Positions 33,145 to 44,802 of a DNA stretch of 64,000 bases are shown in pieces (position 1 is the stretch's first letter; each line of letters starts with the position of its first letter). Source of the stretch: Platerodrilus igneus. Taxonomy: Eukaryota; Arthropoda; Insecta; Coleoptera; Lycidae. The stretch is from the NCBI GenBank assembly GCA_036346225.1, contig JARFIW010000139.1, forward strand, positions 1,488,001 to 1,552,000, in the 5' to 3' direction. The translations under genes and the position numbers were made by a program. A model generated the notes under the pieces. It had not been told where the DNA came from, ran no database searches, and was given only the letters and a program-made list of their open reading frames with translations.

Positions 33145-34718
33145 CTAGGTAAAATAAAATCTATCATCTATTTCCTTAAGCCCCCATGCGTTCGTTAAGG
33201 TCGTGTTAGGGATGACGCAACGCTTGTCATCTGCGCCCGATAAACTAACCTTACTAAGTAACAGCGTAAACAAATCATGTTTTTTGCTCCTAATAGATCG
33301 CATCGAATGCACCAGGTCTCAGAAGTTACTGTTATGTGCTACGTCCTTAAAACTATCAACACTTATACCCTGCACAACACTACATTTAATCCCTTTAATC
33401 TATTTTACTAAGTTCCTTTCGCTAACTACACAGTAACTCTTGGCGCGAGAACCCACAAACTCTAGAACTAACGCACCGCCAAACTCATCCTTGAACTTTT
33501 CGAGCACTTTCTTGTTTATAAGTGGGATCTTATATTTATTGTCTGAGTGGCAGTCACTAGTGTCGAATAGGTCCAGGCGGGCACGAATATCGCTGTACAA
33601 GTCTTCTGTCTCTACACTATATACGAGCGAATCGGTATCTGTATACAAAAGCGAAAGCTTAGACCCATACAGAGGTATCCGTTCGTCATAGTGCAAGTCG
33701 TAAATCAAGGTTTTTTGATAGATTGAAACACCTGCATATATAAGTTTGTTATAGGCGACTTTAACGCGGTCCATCTGTATGAGCGCTAAATTTTCGCCTA
33801 GTACCACATTACAATTAAAGTTCGGGCGGACAATCAGGGTACTCGCGCACAAGGTCTTCCGGTCACACTCCTACCGAGTCACGAGCTTGACGTCGACGCG
33901 TTTGTCTAAGTTCTCCATGGTTTTATCAAAGATGGCATTGTTCATGAGTTTGAAAAGTCCTTCTCAAAAGCGTTGGTGGCACGGTGCGAAGGTCCGTGTT
34001 CAACTCGATATAAGGCTTTAACCATGGAGACTGGTTGAACTCGAGAACCCGGTGGATGGAGGTCAACACTAATCCGTTCCGCATACACAGCTATAGATTC
34101 CTGTAGTGGATAATGTAGCGGTGTTTATCTTTTAAGGTGGCGAGGAGCTTCGGAGCCTTAGATGAGATATAAGGCGGCGTCTTCAATTCCGGGCAAAATG
34201 GCAGGTCGTTGGAGATCGTGTAAATGTGGAGGGTACTCCAAATCGACCTCCAGAATGGGGAATTGGGAATATTTAAGATGGTGGCTTGGAGACCGGCTGC
34301 ATAAGTAGAAGGCAGTCATCGGAATCCTCCAAGCGGGAGAGCCTGGCTCATGGCCCAGCCATATAAGTTATTGGCATTGTAGTAGGCCATATACTTGGAT
34401 GTGGCCGTAGGATCGTACTCTTCCATGTACTTGTTATTGGCAGCAGCATAGCGATCGCTACACTGGGTCAGACCCCCTCTGATCCCACTTTATAAAATGG
34501 TACATGTCAATATCCGTGAGAAGCTCCAGTTTCACGCCGGTGTATTTTAACATGGCGTCCCAGGTTAATGAGGGCGCTGTCACATACTGGCACGGTTCAA
34601 GGTCATAAGTCGACATGCACACCCGGCGAAAGTTCTCGAAGACGTCTGCCAACAACAGTACATCTGTCTTCAAATAGAGGTCGCTATATTCCCCGAGCGT
34701 GTTGAGTTGAGTTCTTAA
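33145..34718 (-). pseudogene. Family B DNA polymerase, C-terminal half, broken
   Basis: Reading from 34718 leftwards, the parts are in correct order: an exonuclease-side block with YLKTDVLLLADVFENFRR (ORF 34458-34673), the palm motif-A region [15 protein letters not shown] (about 34335-34400, another frame), LEVDLEYPPHLHDL, a motif-B-like stretch near 33900-33960, then motif C YTDTDSLVY and KSYCVVSERN (33400-33852). After an in-frame TAG at 33400-33402 it continues to a DDKR...IPN...AWG C-terminus and a stop at 33145. This architecture is the protein-primed DNA_pol_B_2 type found in Polinton/Maverick-like elements and relatives. Several frameshifts and at least two stops make it inactive. It faces away from the N-terminal copy at 34725. 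Confidence 0.8.
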
Positions 34719-34724
34719 GAGAAA

Positions 34725-34990
34725 CCATGAGAATAAAATCAGAGGAATTTGAAAAACGTGGGTCCGGTTGGTCTTCGGAAAAAGTGCTCTATTTAGAAAT
34801 AAATATTGATAAGTATAAGCCGATGTGAGGAGTTCCAGGTTAAGAATAAAAATTGTAAATATGTATTTAGAAATGTGGCTTACAAAATTTAAACTGTATT
34901 AGTAAAAATTGTCTGCAATAAAAAGTTTAAGAATAGGATTTTTGGATTTTCTTTTAGGTATGGGCTGCAGGAAAGTTATAATTTAGCGTT
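34725..34990 (+). pseudogene. Diverged copy of the end of the zinc-finger/PolB N-terminal gene
   Basis: It matches 12527-12785. The coding part reads KSEEFEKRGSGWSSEKVLYL then EINIDKYKPM and TGA, at the same codon as the stop at 12631-12633. The downstream AT-rich sequence (ggttaagaataaaaattgt, ttcttttaggtatgggctgc) is also shared. It is in opposite orientation to the polymerase half beginning 7 bp to its left. Confidence 0.75.
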
Positions 34991-35084
34991 TATCTAGATA
35001 TAAGAAAGGTGAATAGAAAAGAAAAGAAATGAAGTGTGGAAAAGTTATGTTAAAAATTCTTGGAAATCTAACGGCGCTAAGGAA

Positions 35085-35240
35085 AAGTTTGCTAGTCGAA
35101 GAAAACTCTTATCTAGGTTAGATATGAATGCAGGCGTCCGAGTAAGGATGGGAGCAAGAAGGAAATCCCTACCACAAGAAGGGAGCAAGGAGGAAATCCC
35201 TTTAAAATGACATTATTATGGGAATTTACAAGTAAAACCT
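35085..35240 (+). repeat. Copy of the 13.4-13.7 kb segment
   Basis: Shared ordered words are gctagtcgaagaaaactctt (gctagacgaagaaaactatt at 13391), gtccgagtaaggatgggagc and tatgggaatttacaagtaaa. This shows the second locus is a rearranged copy of the 12.5-13.7 kb region with an internal loss. Confidence 0.65.
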
Positions 35241-35890
35241 AGGTTAGATGGCGGTGTGGTGGCGGTGGCGCTGTCCAAGGACCATCCAATCCTACTACTG
35301 AGCACATTGCCTCCTTATATTCAGCATTGATTTTAAAGACATTTTTACGTCATAAAGACCATCATGAAGTCTAACACGTATATTGATTTTGACATGTGTC
35401 CATTTCATTTCCTACGTCAAGATAATTTTACAATCTATTTTCTTTTAACTTCCGCTGTGTGTTCGTTGAATTTAAAAAAAAAAAAATTTTCCATTAGGTA
35501 AAATGTCCATTTGTTTTGAAATTTTTGCCATACAACTTTCGATTTTTTTATGTTGGCGTATAGATGAAACTGTAAGGTTTCATAATTCATTAGATAAATG
35601 CATGTCATTGTTATTTAACACATTCACTGCTAAAGTAAAAAGTTATATGCATGCGCAATGCTGCTGAGGTATTTTGCATTATTCCCAAGGAAATCTTTAT
35701 ATGTGAATATTGTATTTATTGTGTATAGCTTTAGAGTAGATTTTTCCAAAATTTGGACCGTGACGCACATATGCGTCATTAGCACATTTTATATAATTTT
35801 GTAGTTTGTGTGTATGACGCACTTATGCATCATTCCAATTATCATTTAGATATAAATAGTAAACTAAATAATAGGACTACTAATTGTATG

Positions 35891-35893
<3 letters not shown>
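35241..35893. other. No gene; possible piggyBac 3' subterminal sequence
   Basis: It contains two related palindromic words, tgacgcacatatgcgtca (about 35761) and tgacgcacttatgcatca (about 35814). These resemble the inner TGCGTCA repeats known near piggyBac ends. A terminal TTAA repeat could not be fixed. Confidence 0.35.

Positions 35894-35937
<44 letters not shown>
35894..35937. repeat. (AT)n tract
   Basis: An AT run just past the 3' end of the piggyBac frame. Confidence 0.95.
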
Positions 35938-35941
<4 letters not shown>

Positions 35942-35979
35942 CAATAAGCACATATAAAAACGTTATTTAGATAAAGACA

Positions 35980-37124
35980 TTAAAACTTATGCTACGAGAT
36001 AGAAATCGATAAAAAGTATAAGAAAACATAACCACCAAATCTTTTTCTGATGATTGTTTGTGATAATTAGAAAAACATCGTTCTAAACATAAACCTGGCT
36101 TATCGGGACATTCCGCACAGTGATAAATAGTGTCATTTCTAATTTGATTTTTGTGGCACATGCGGCATCTCTTTCGGAGCGTTTTCCTTTACCATCTGCC
36201 TTGTCTATTTTTGTTGGGATGTGTTCAAATACTTTTGGTGTAGTTTTAGTAATCTTATCTTCTGTTGGCAAAAGCTTTTCGAGCACCGATAACCTATATT
36301 CATACAGTGTTATCTTTTTACCAGAAAACTTGTTATATGTCATAAAGTAGTTATGTAGGAGCATTTGTAACACATGAACACCATGCTTTTTATACCATCT
36401 CAATGTTTTCCGTGTAGATGGATAATATACCATAAGTTGGTCTTGTCGATCTATACTGCTTATAAATCAATTATACTCCGATACTGGTAATGGTTTTTCC
36501 TTTTCATGACCTCGTCTATTACGTGTTGTTACCATTTCGTTTTCGAACTCTGTGGAAATATAAGTCACGTCCCTTTTGTCTTTCCACTTGCCAATCATTA
36601 CACCTTGTTTATATTTGGCTTTAGTATCTCCTACATAACAACGAAAATTTACGAATATATTTATAATGTCTAATCGAAACATACCTCTTTGAAGTTTTAC
36701 ATTTGCTACATCCTTTGGACTATCTTTTCTATCTCCCCGTAATGTTCCTGTGCAATATGTTTTATGTTGAAGCAACTTTTTGGCTAATTGATAGCTATTA
36801 TAATAACTATCCATATATAATGAATGACCATTATTTAATTTTTTGAAGCCAAATGCATGACTACTTTTTTGGAATGACCTTTACCGCCAATTTCGTCAAG
36901 CTAACCTGTATAAACCACAAAATTTAAAATCAGTCCGTATAATTTCAAACCATATTTATGTCATTTAATCTTTATGTATTGTTTGAATAACAATCTGCCT
37001 CTCCATAGAACCATCGATTCGCCTAAGGATAAATTTTTTCCAGGTTAATATAATTCATCCATTTTATTATTGAAATAATTTATTAGAGGCCTAATTTTGT
37101 ACAACCTATCTGCTGGTAATGCTT
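35980..37124 (-). pseudogene. piggyBac transposase, C-terminal part
   Basis: DDE_Tnp_1_7-type signatures appear in order from 37124 leftwards: LPADRLYKIRPLINYF, IGGKGHSKK, MDSYYNS (second catalytic Asp region), TYCTGTLR, SIDRQDQLMVYYPSTRKTLR (third Asp region) and the cysteine-rich C-terminal domain CHKNQIRNDTIYHCAECPDK with CLERCFSNYH. Frames change near 36870 and 36160, and an in-frame TGA sits at about 36466, so it is dead. It continues at 41712-42283, beyond an inserted LTR element. Confidence 0.85.
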
Positions 37125-39029
37125 TGTTACGTTAATTAGCGGCTGCCCCACGTTGGGTGCCAAAAATCTATGTTACGTTAATTAGCGGCTGTCACGTTGG
37201 GCGCCAAAAATCTATGTGACGTTATTATCGGGGCAGCCACGTTGGTTCGTCAAATTTATGCTACGTTGGCTCGTGGCCGTACGTAACACAAAGAAAAACA
37301 AAGAAACGGCCGGGCTCAATCGGAGAGTAGGGAGGGTTGTAGAAAGCAGACCAACATATAAGGTACGCGGCTGTAAGGAATTAGTAACAGTACCTGCAAT
37401 AGAAAAAATAGAATAGCAAACCTGCAATAAAAAAAAAGATTAGTCCTGCAAACCTGAAATAAAGAAAAAGAATAGCAGCAATGCGTAGTCTAAGTTATTC
37501 CGTACTTGGTAGAATGAAAAAAAAAACTGTTTAGATATAATATAACAACGGTAAAACCAATACAAAAATTTTTAGTACAAAGTGAGGTAATATTGGGGAG
37601 TAGCAGAAACGTTTCCTCACACACCAATTTAACATAAATCAGACAAAATGTTGACAAAAGATAAATAGATAAGACACAATTGGTATGAGTAATTCAGTAG
37701 TATTGATTTTTCTTTCTTTCTTTTTTTTTATGTTTTAAAATAGCATGTAAGTCTATTGTAAAAGGTATCAGAACGACGAAGATGTGGCAAAACAACGGAT
37801 AGATATTTAAAGTAATAATAAGTAGGAAATAGTTCAACTTACAAAAGTCCTTCAGCGACGCTTCCTTGCAACTGAAGTGTGGGATTCAACGATGTCCTGC
37901 ACTAACGAAGTACTACACCCTTGACTGTGAGGGTGTTGATGGAATTTCTTACACTTTACACTAATCACTAATCACTGGTGTTAGCAGCAGACATTATCAC
38001 GCGTCGGAACTATGTAGCCTTGATCAATTTCTTGTTAATTCTATTTCCTGAGACAATAATTCCGAAATATTTTGTAACACAAGTTGTAAAGAAAAATAGT
38101 AATAAGAATTTAGAACCACGTGCTTTCAAGGCACGATGTAATGCATGTCATCTGATAAGTTCTTGCATTATACTAACAGTAATGTGAGGTGTTTTATTTG
38201 CTACATATGGTAACAAAGAAAAATCTAATGCTTTTTAATAACGAAATTTGCACAAGCAACGATCTATTTTAGATTCTTTGGTGTTAGAAAATTCGGCAAC
38301 TACAGTATCAACTGTATTTAATTTGGATAATCCAAAGTATACCCTACTCTGAAAAAAAAGGGGACCACGAAACTAGATCGCACACACCGTTCACATATAA
38401 AGAGACAAATCAACTAAAAAAAAAACACAATCAGTAAAGTAACGCGTAAGCAATAAAACCGTCTGTCAATGACCTTAAAACCCGTGCGGTCGAGTAAACA
38501 CATTCTACAGTTAAAATACATTTTTATTTCACAAGAAAAACAAATAAAATCGTGCCGCGTTTGTTCATGAACAATTCGAGAAATTAATACCGCATTAATT
38601 TTCTACTATTATCAAAGCAAACAGAAAGCAGTATTTTCAACGTACTTCGCATATAGGAACACAGAACAGAACTCCACAACTCGTCGCTATTATAACCGCT
38701 TATCGACTATTATCTTCCTCGCTAATAACATAAGGAACATCTAAAACGTGAATGTAACAATCGTATCTAATAATTAATTACAGGCTGTTTATCGTTCTCG
38801 ATAAGTTGGAATTTATTTATTAATGAGAATCAAGCTTTAATTTATCTATCTTTAATTAATACACGCGAGTTAAATTGCATACAATATGAAAACTATTCGA
38901 AAGTATTTACTTTATACAAACAGCGATCCACTTATTATAATACGACGCATTCGCCAACGAGTTAATAAATATAAAATATAGAATTAGTAGTTACAGAAAT
39001 GTTAAGCCATTAAAAAAATGCCCGTTACA
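37125..39029 (-). repeat. 3' LTR, 1905 bp
   Basis: At its left end are three head-to-tail units of about 45 bp beginning tgttacgttaattagcggct and containing the complement of a tRNA-Lys-like primer site (ccacgttgggcgccaaaa). It carries two segments (37365-38158 and about 38672-38810) missing from the partner LTR. Confidence 0.75.
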
Positions 39030-40719
39030 GATTCCCCCCTAGCAAAATAAAGACGTCGGGGTGAAAGAAAAAAAAAGAAAAAGAAAAACGACAGACAAGG
39101 AACCAAACAAAAAAAATTACTTTTATCCGGTTAGAAGGACCAACACCAGTATAAGAAAAAGAACACATTTTTTTTCAAAAGAAGACAAAGCTATCTATCG
39201 TAACCAACAACGACAGAATAGGTAAAGAAAGCATTAAGTAAACACACAATGAGGATTAAAGGTCTTAGCTACTTCCAAAATCGCCAAAAGACGGATGTCC
39301 CCAAAAGGGACATTTCTGTTTTCCACCTCAAAGAAAAGTTTTGGCTTCCCGCGGAGAAACCAAGAGAAAAGAAAAAAAACGAGGAAGAAAACTCGTAGCA
39401 AAACTGTCACCCTCAAGTGTGCAGCAAAGAAAGAACCAAGACAAAGCAAAGGACAAAGGCAAGCTAGTACACCATCTAGAATACTTCCAACTGAGGTAAC
39501 ACAGATTCGTATGAAACGATTACTCAAGCAGAGTATGGCTAACAAACCTACAGAAGCGACCAAGTCGAAATTCCTACAGGAAAAGAAAATTGATCTGAAG
39601 CCTATCTCAAGGAATGGATGTAGAAAGCGACTATAATAGTCAAATAGTGAACAACTGGTAGCACTAGCCAGAAGAAAAAGTCACGGGATGGGCTAGCTAC
39701 AAAATATAAATAGGAATACGAATGTCTCTTTAGAAAAGAAACAGCACAGTTTCCAACTTCAAGAAATTGATTTCGCGCGCAGAAACCAAAAGAAAAGAAA
39801 AGTAGCAAGGAAGGAAACCCACAGCAATAGCCAACATAAGACACAAGTGTCAAGCCTCAAGTAAGCTAGGGAACGACAAACGGAAAACTGGAAAAAGTAA
39901 CGAAAGGCTTCAACTGTGGTATCAAGAAGGAAGAAAAAAAGTCGTATAATACAACCAGATAAGAAAAGTAATCTGCTAATAGACCCAAAAGTCGACTAAG
40001 TCGTGATTCCTAAAGGACAGAAAGTAGGCCTAAAGAGCAACTACCACAGGAGCAGATACAACGAGTAATCGAAGTCAGTACCTCAACTAACCGCAAGGAA
40101 AACCAGTCAGGAAAAAAAAATGGACAGGAATGTGGAATGGAAGAAAACCCGGAAAGAGTAGAAGAAAAAAATAAAAGTCATCACACAATACTACGAAATA
40201 TGTCAAATATCACAGATAAAGCTAATGAGTTGAAGGAATCGTATAACGTAAGGAGACGAGTGGATTACGGACGAAATTTGTGGCGTTTGCGCCGCCAAAA
40301 GGACAACAGATCTAGATCGGGGACATTAGGATTATATTTAAGTGAGGTAGCGAAAGTGGCGTGAAGAAAAGAAAAAAAAGGTGGTGTAAAGAAAACTTGG
40401 GCGCCAGTGTTTTCCAGAACCAAATTACCAGGCAAAACACAACTCTGATAATTCACACCAAAAAAAACTACAATCAAGGAATTTCTATATAACGAAGGAA
40501 GAGAAAAAATCAAGACTACACCACAAAAAAAAATTAGAGCCAGCCAATATAGGCAGAAAAGAAAGTCGAACCGATACACCAAAAAAAAAGTCAAGGCCAA
40601 AAAATCAAGGTCATAAAAAAAAATTTAGAAAATCAAGAGCAAACCAAAAAAAAATCAGCCCCTTCAAAAAAAAAAAGTCGAGCCAATCAAAAAAATCGAG
40701 CCCCTCAAAAAAAAATCGA
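39030..40719 (-). other. Internal region without recognised genes
   Basis: Strongly biased composition (A/G-rich on plus, hence T/C-rich in the element's own strand). The frames on the minus strand are hydrophobic low-complexity artefacts of that bias, and the plus-strand frames (39295-39636, 40137-40364) are lysine-rich and motif-free. Poly-A runs with a repeated tcgagcccc / tcaagagc word fill 40600-40720. Confidence 0.55.
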
Positions 40720-40737
40720 GCCCCACGTTGGCCGCCA
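40720..40737 (-). other. Primer binding site, tRNA-Lys type
   Basis: On the minus strand TGGCGGCCAACGTGGGGC follows the 5' LTR end. It differs by one base from the known tRNA-Lys(1,2) primer site TGGCGCCCAACGTGGGGC. Confidence 0.7.
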
Positions 40738-40745
40738 AAAATTCA

Positions 40746-41711
40746 TGTTACGTTAATTAGCGGCTGCCCAACGTTGGGCGTCAAAAATCTATGTTACGTT
40801 AATTAGCGGCTGCCACGTTGGGCGCCAAAAATCTATGTGAAGTTATTATCGGGGCAGCCACGTTGGTTCGTCAAATTTATGCTACGTTGGCTCGTGGCCG
40901 TACGTAACACAAAGAAAAACAAAGAAAGGACCGGGCTCCATCGGAGAGTAGGGGGGGTTGTAGAAAGCAGACCAACATATAAGTTCTTGCATTATACTAA
41001 CAGTAATGTGAGGTGTTTTATTTGCTACATATGGTAACAAAGAAAAATGTAATGCTTTTTAATAACGAAATTTGCGCAAGCAACGATCTATTTTAGATTC
41101 TTTGGTGTTAGAAAATTCAGCAACTACAGTATCAACTGTATTTAATTTGGATAATCCAAAGTATACCCTACTCTGACAAAAAAAGGGGACCACGAAACTA
41201 GATCGCACACACCGTTCACATATAAAGATACAAATCAGCTAAAAAAAACACAATCAGTAAAGTAACGCGTAAGCAATAAAACCGCTGTCAATGACCTTAA
41301 AACCCGTGCGGTCCAGTAAACACATTCTACAGTTAAAATACACTTTTATTTCACAAGAAAAACAACTAAAATCGTGCCGCCTTTGTTCATGAACAATTCG
41401 AGAAATTAATACCGCATTAATTTTCCACTATTATCAAAGCAAACAGAAAGCAGTATTTTCAACGTACTTCGCATATAGGAACACAGAACAGAATTTATTT
41501 ATTAATGAGAATCAAGCTTCAATTTATCTATCTTTAATTAATACACGCGAGTTAAATTGCATACAATATGAAAACTATTCGAAAGTATTCACTTTATACA
41601 AACAGCGATCCACTTATTATAATACGACGCATTCGCCAACGAGTTAATAAATATAAAATATAGAATTAGTAGTTACAGAAATGTTAAGCCATTAAAAAAA
41701 TGCCCGTTACA
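40746..41711 (-). repeat. 5' LTR, 966 bp
   Basis: It matches 37125-37364, 38159-38670 and 38811-39029 joined end to end. The joins fall at short shared words (ataag at the first). Confidence 0.75.
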
Positions 41712-42283
41712 GATTCTCCATCTTCTGGATTTTGAACAAAGTGTAAACACCGCATAATTACTAAATAGCGATCTCTACTCATGAATTTTGAAAAGCAAGT
41801 TAAATTAAATAGACGATGTGTTTTCCACTAGTCCTGAATGCGACTGAGTTTTATAGTTCCCATGTAAGCCCCATAAAAATTAATAATTCGGATACTGTAA
41901 CGTCTTTCCGTGCAGAAATTCTTGATTTTTCTGAAACACCTTTAGAACAATGCACTTCTTTTGCATACAAATTGGTTTGAGTAACAATTAAGTCTAACAA
42001 ATTGTCATTCACAAAATCTAAAGTAATCAAATGGCTCAACAGATTCTGGTAAATCTATCAATATCTTATTTTCCTTTGTAAACAAAAATACTCGCATTCC
42101 AGTTGAAATTTCACACTAAGATTCTGCATCTCCACTTACATTGTCGTTTTCAATAGCAGCTGGTTCAACCACAAATAATTTATTTCAAACCATATGTACA
42201 GGTAGGTACATAAATCTAACTAACCTTCAGCATCGTCATCGCTATCACTAAACGGCACAAATTCATACAAATCTTTGACTAAG
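41712..42283 (-). pseudogene. piggyBac transposase, N-terminal part
   Basis: From 42283 leftwards come an acidic start (LYEFVPFSDSDDDAEG) followed by a gttag splice-donor-like word, another acidic stretch near 42140, then FVNDNLLDLIVTQTNLYAK, VTVSELLIFMGL and RCLHFVQNPEDGE at 41715. These are the N-terminal parts of a piggyBac transposase. The last leads directly into LPADRLYKI at 37120 once the LTR element is disregarded. The right edge at about 42283 abuts the truncated BEL integrase without a TTAA. Confidence 0.75.
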
Positions 42284-42286
42284 TTC

Positions 42287-43104
42287 ATGGCCAATGGCAT
42301 TTAGGCAATTTGAATTTCGGAAAAATTCTTGAAGGAAATCTAAATAATTTTTAGTGCCTACGAAATTTGTCCCGCGGTCGGAATACATAACCGCACATGG
42401 TCCCCTTCTAGCAAGGAAACGCTTAAATGCGGCAAGGAATATGTCGGTTGACAAACTTGACGCTAATTCTAGATGCACGGCACGAGTTGTTAAACAAACA
42501 AATATGCATATATAGGCCTTTTGAGCTTTAACTCCCCGGTGTCTACTAAGAGTTATATTAAAAGGTCCGGCAAAATCAGTGCCAGTATGCATAAATGCTT
42601 TGGCCTGATTAACCCTAGGAGACGGTAAGTCAGCCATAAGAGGAAAAGAAGGTCGAGGTTTTCTTCTGAAACAATGATTACAATTTTGAACACGAGTCCG
42701 AACCAAATTTCTAGCCGCTATAATCCAAAAATGCTGACGTAATAGAGAAAGCAGAAGATGTGCCTTGTGTGTAAATTTTTTACATGAAAATGATCAATTA
42801 ATAAATCGGTAAAACGATCTTTCTTAGGTAAAAGAACTGGATGCTGCTGATCATATGAAATATTTGCATTTGACAGACGACCTCCAACTCTAATTAAGTT
42901 ATTTGAAAGAAAAGGATTCAAATGTAGAAAGGGTTTCGAACAATGTTGTCCCTTTTCCAGAAAAGTCTTTTCGGAGAAAAAATGTTTATCTTGCACTGCT
43001 AAAATTAGAATATTTTCTGCCGCAACAAGATCTTCCGCAGAAATGCGGTTCCTTTTAAGCAAACGTTTAACAAATCTCAAAACATAAACAGTTATGCTTA
43101 ACAA
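42287..43104 (-). pseudogene. pol (part): BEL integrase, truncated and frameshifted
   Basis: The first piece (42718-43104) has VGGRLSNANISYDQQHPVLL and LLIDHFHVKNLHTRH, the zinc-binding His pair. The second (42287-42706, another frame) has CNHCFRRKP, HTGTDFAGPF (first catalytic Asp), LTTRAVHLELASSL and MYSDRGTNFVG (second Asp). The third catalytic residue and the C-terminus are missing beyond the junction at 42284. A one-base shift lies near 42710-42770. Confidence 0.85.
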
Positions 43105-44784
43105 TTAAGAGTAAGAGCTGCATCTATCAATCAGGGCGTACAAGGGATGAACTTCTGATTGTGTTACAGGAAGTGAAACCAATTTCTGTTCAAGTTTATT
43201 GTCAGTCAAAATAATTTCTTCCGTGTCAATGATTTTAATAGGCCAATCGCTTTCTTGAGAAAGAAGCCACGATGGCCCCTGCAACCACAACTCGGCGTTA
43301 AGAAGTTGATTTGGAGATATACCGCGAGACGCACAATCGGCAGGATTTGAAATGCCATCAACATGAAACCAGCGAGTTACTGGTAATAAATTTTGAATTT
43401 TTGCCACTCGATTGGCTACAAAAGTTTTCCAACAATGGGGCGATTTATGAATCCAGTTAAGAACCACCATGGAATCAGAAAACGCAAAAACTTGTTTGAT
43501 AGTGCATCGTGAGGAATATGTGCGAATAATGCAATTTAATAGTCTTGCAAGCAATAAAGCAGCACATAACTCCAAACGAGGAATAGTGACAGTTTTTATT
43601 GGAGCCAATTTAGCTTTACCGCATAGTAAAATAATTTTTACTTCGCCATCCAGAGACACTGTTCGGGCGTATACGACGGCACTGTATGCCTTTTCAGAAG
43701 CATCGCAAAATCCCACAAGTTGTAATGACGTTACTAATGAATATCCGATGTGTCGGGATATTTTAAAGTCGGAAAGTTGAATTATTTCTTGCTGAAAGGT
43801 ATTCCACAAGCCTTTAATATATGGAGGGGTTTCTTCATCCCAAGACAACTTTAATATCCATAATTCTTTGATTAGTAGTTTGGCAAAAATTGTCACGGGA
43901 GATAAGAGCCCTAATGGATCCCACATTCTAGCTACAGTGGAAAGAATATTTCTCTTTGCACAGATTTCATTTGGACCTTTAACCGCAAGTGTTAAATTAT
44001 CAACCTTTGGATGCCATTGAAGACCCAATACCTTTAAAATATTGCTTTCGAAATCTACAACATTGTCCATTCGAATATTTTCAGATATTTCGTTTGTTAA
44101 ATGCGAAGAATTTGTGGCCCATTTAACTAACTGAAAACCTCCGGCCGTGAAAAGCCCGAGCAGTTCATGATAAAGGCCTTTGGCATTATCTAAAGATTCT
44201 ACCGAAGAAATTACGTCATCTACATACATATCTCTTTGTACAACTGCGGATGCAAGCGGAAAATTTTTTGCTTCATCTAATGCTAGCTGAAGTACAGTAC
44301 GTAGAGCTAAATATGGAGATGATTTGACACCAAAAGTAACTCTTGTGAGTTGATACGTTTGTAATGGTTCATCTATGCTGAATCGCCAAAGCAAACGTTG
44401 ATAAGATTGATGTTCGGAACATATTTTTATTTGGCGAAACATCTGACAAACGTCAGAAATTAAGGCAAATTCCATTAATCGAAAATTAATTAATATGCAA
44501 AATAAATCGGTTTGCAATTTTGGACCGGCATAAAGGCAGTTATTTAAAGATTTATTAAATGGATCTTTAGACGATGCATCAAAAACGATGCGTAAAGGGG
44601 TAGAAACCGATTCTTCCTTAAACACCCCGTGATGAGGAATAAAATATCCTTTGAAATGAGGAGTACAATTTGGAATAAGGTTTATATGACCTTGCTCAAT
44701 ATAATCTTTCATCGCCGCACTATAGGCTACTCTGTATGACGGCGATAAAGAAAATCTTTTTTCTAGAGAATAAAATCTGCGCAA
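43105..44784 (-). CDS. pol (part): BEL/Pao reverse transcriptase-RNase H
   Basis: An open frame of 559 codons. RT blocks are HHGVFKEESVSTPLRIVFDA, ALISDVCQMFRQI, VTFGVKSSPYLA and the catalytic YVDDVISSVE at about residue 185. RNase H begins GFCDASEKAYSAVVYA (about residue 357), with IPRLELCAALLLARLL and AFSDSMVVLNWI further on, then NPADCASRGI. All key acidic residues are visible. It is separated from gag-pro only by a TGA and from the integrase only by a TAA, both at codons that are usually sense in this family (G and K positions), so both look like point mutations. Confidence 0.85.
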   Translation of the reverse strand: MRRFYSLEKRFSLSPSYRVAYSAAMKDYIEQGHINLIPNCTPHFKGYFIPHHGVFKEESVSTPLRIVFDASSKDPFNKSLNNCLYAGPKLQTDLFCILINFRLMEFALISDVCQMFRQIKICSEHQSYQRLLWRFSIDEPLQTYQLTRVTFGVKSSPYLALRTVLQLALDEAKNFPLASAVVQRDMYVDDVISSVESLDNAKGLYHELLGLFTAGGFQLVKWATNSSHLTNEISENIRMDNVVDFESNILKVLGLQWHPKVDNLTLAVKGPNEICAKRNILSTVARMWDPLGLLSPVTIFAKLLIKELWILKLSWDEETPPYIKGLWNTFQQEIIQLSDFKISRHIGYSLVTSLQLVGFCDASEKAYSAVVYARTVSLDGEVKIILLCGKAKLAPIKTVTIPRLELCAALLLARLLNCIIRTYSSRCTIKQVFAFSDSMVVLNWIHKSPHCWKTFVANRVAKIQNLLPVTRWFHVDGISNPADCASRGISPNQLLNAELWLQGPSWLLSQESDWPIKIIDTEEIILTDNKLEQKLVSLPVTQSEVHPLYALIDRCSSYS

Positions 44785-44802
44785 AGCTGTAGAAAAGGAA
44801 TT

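Larger units (their letters stand above)
37125..41711 (-). mobile_element. Non-coding LTR element inserted in piggyBac
   Basis: LTRs lie at 37125-39029 and 40746-41711 (minus orientation, each starting TGTAACGGGC at its right end and ending ...CGTAACA at its left). A primer site lies at 40737-40720 and a purine tract (aggggggaat) just before the 3' LTR at 39030-39040. The 1.7-kb internal region is A-rich on the plus strand and lacks gag or pol, so this is a non-autonomous LARD/TRIM-like element. It interrupts the piggyBac frame cleanly. No convincing target duplication is visible (gctt against gatt). Confidence 0.8.

Noticed and set aside
39234..40600. Frames in the internal region of the LTR element in piggyBac
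   Set aside because: Extreme base skew creates lysine-rich or phenylalanine-rich translations. No gag or pol motif is present.
43469..43780. Plus-strand 103-aa frame
   Set aside because: Antisense of the BEL RNase H coding region.
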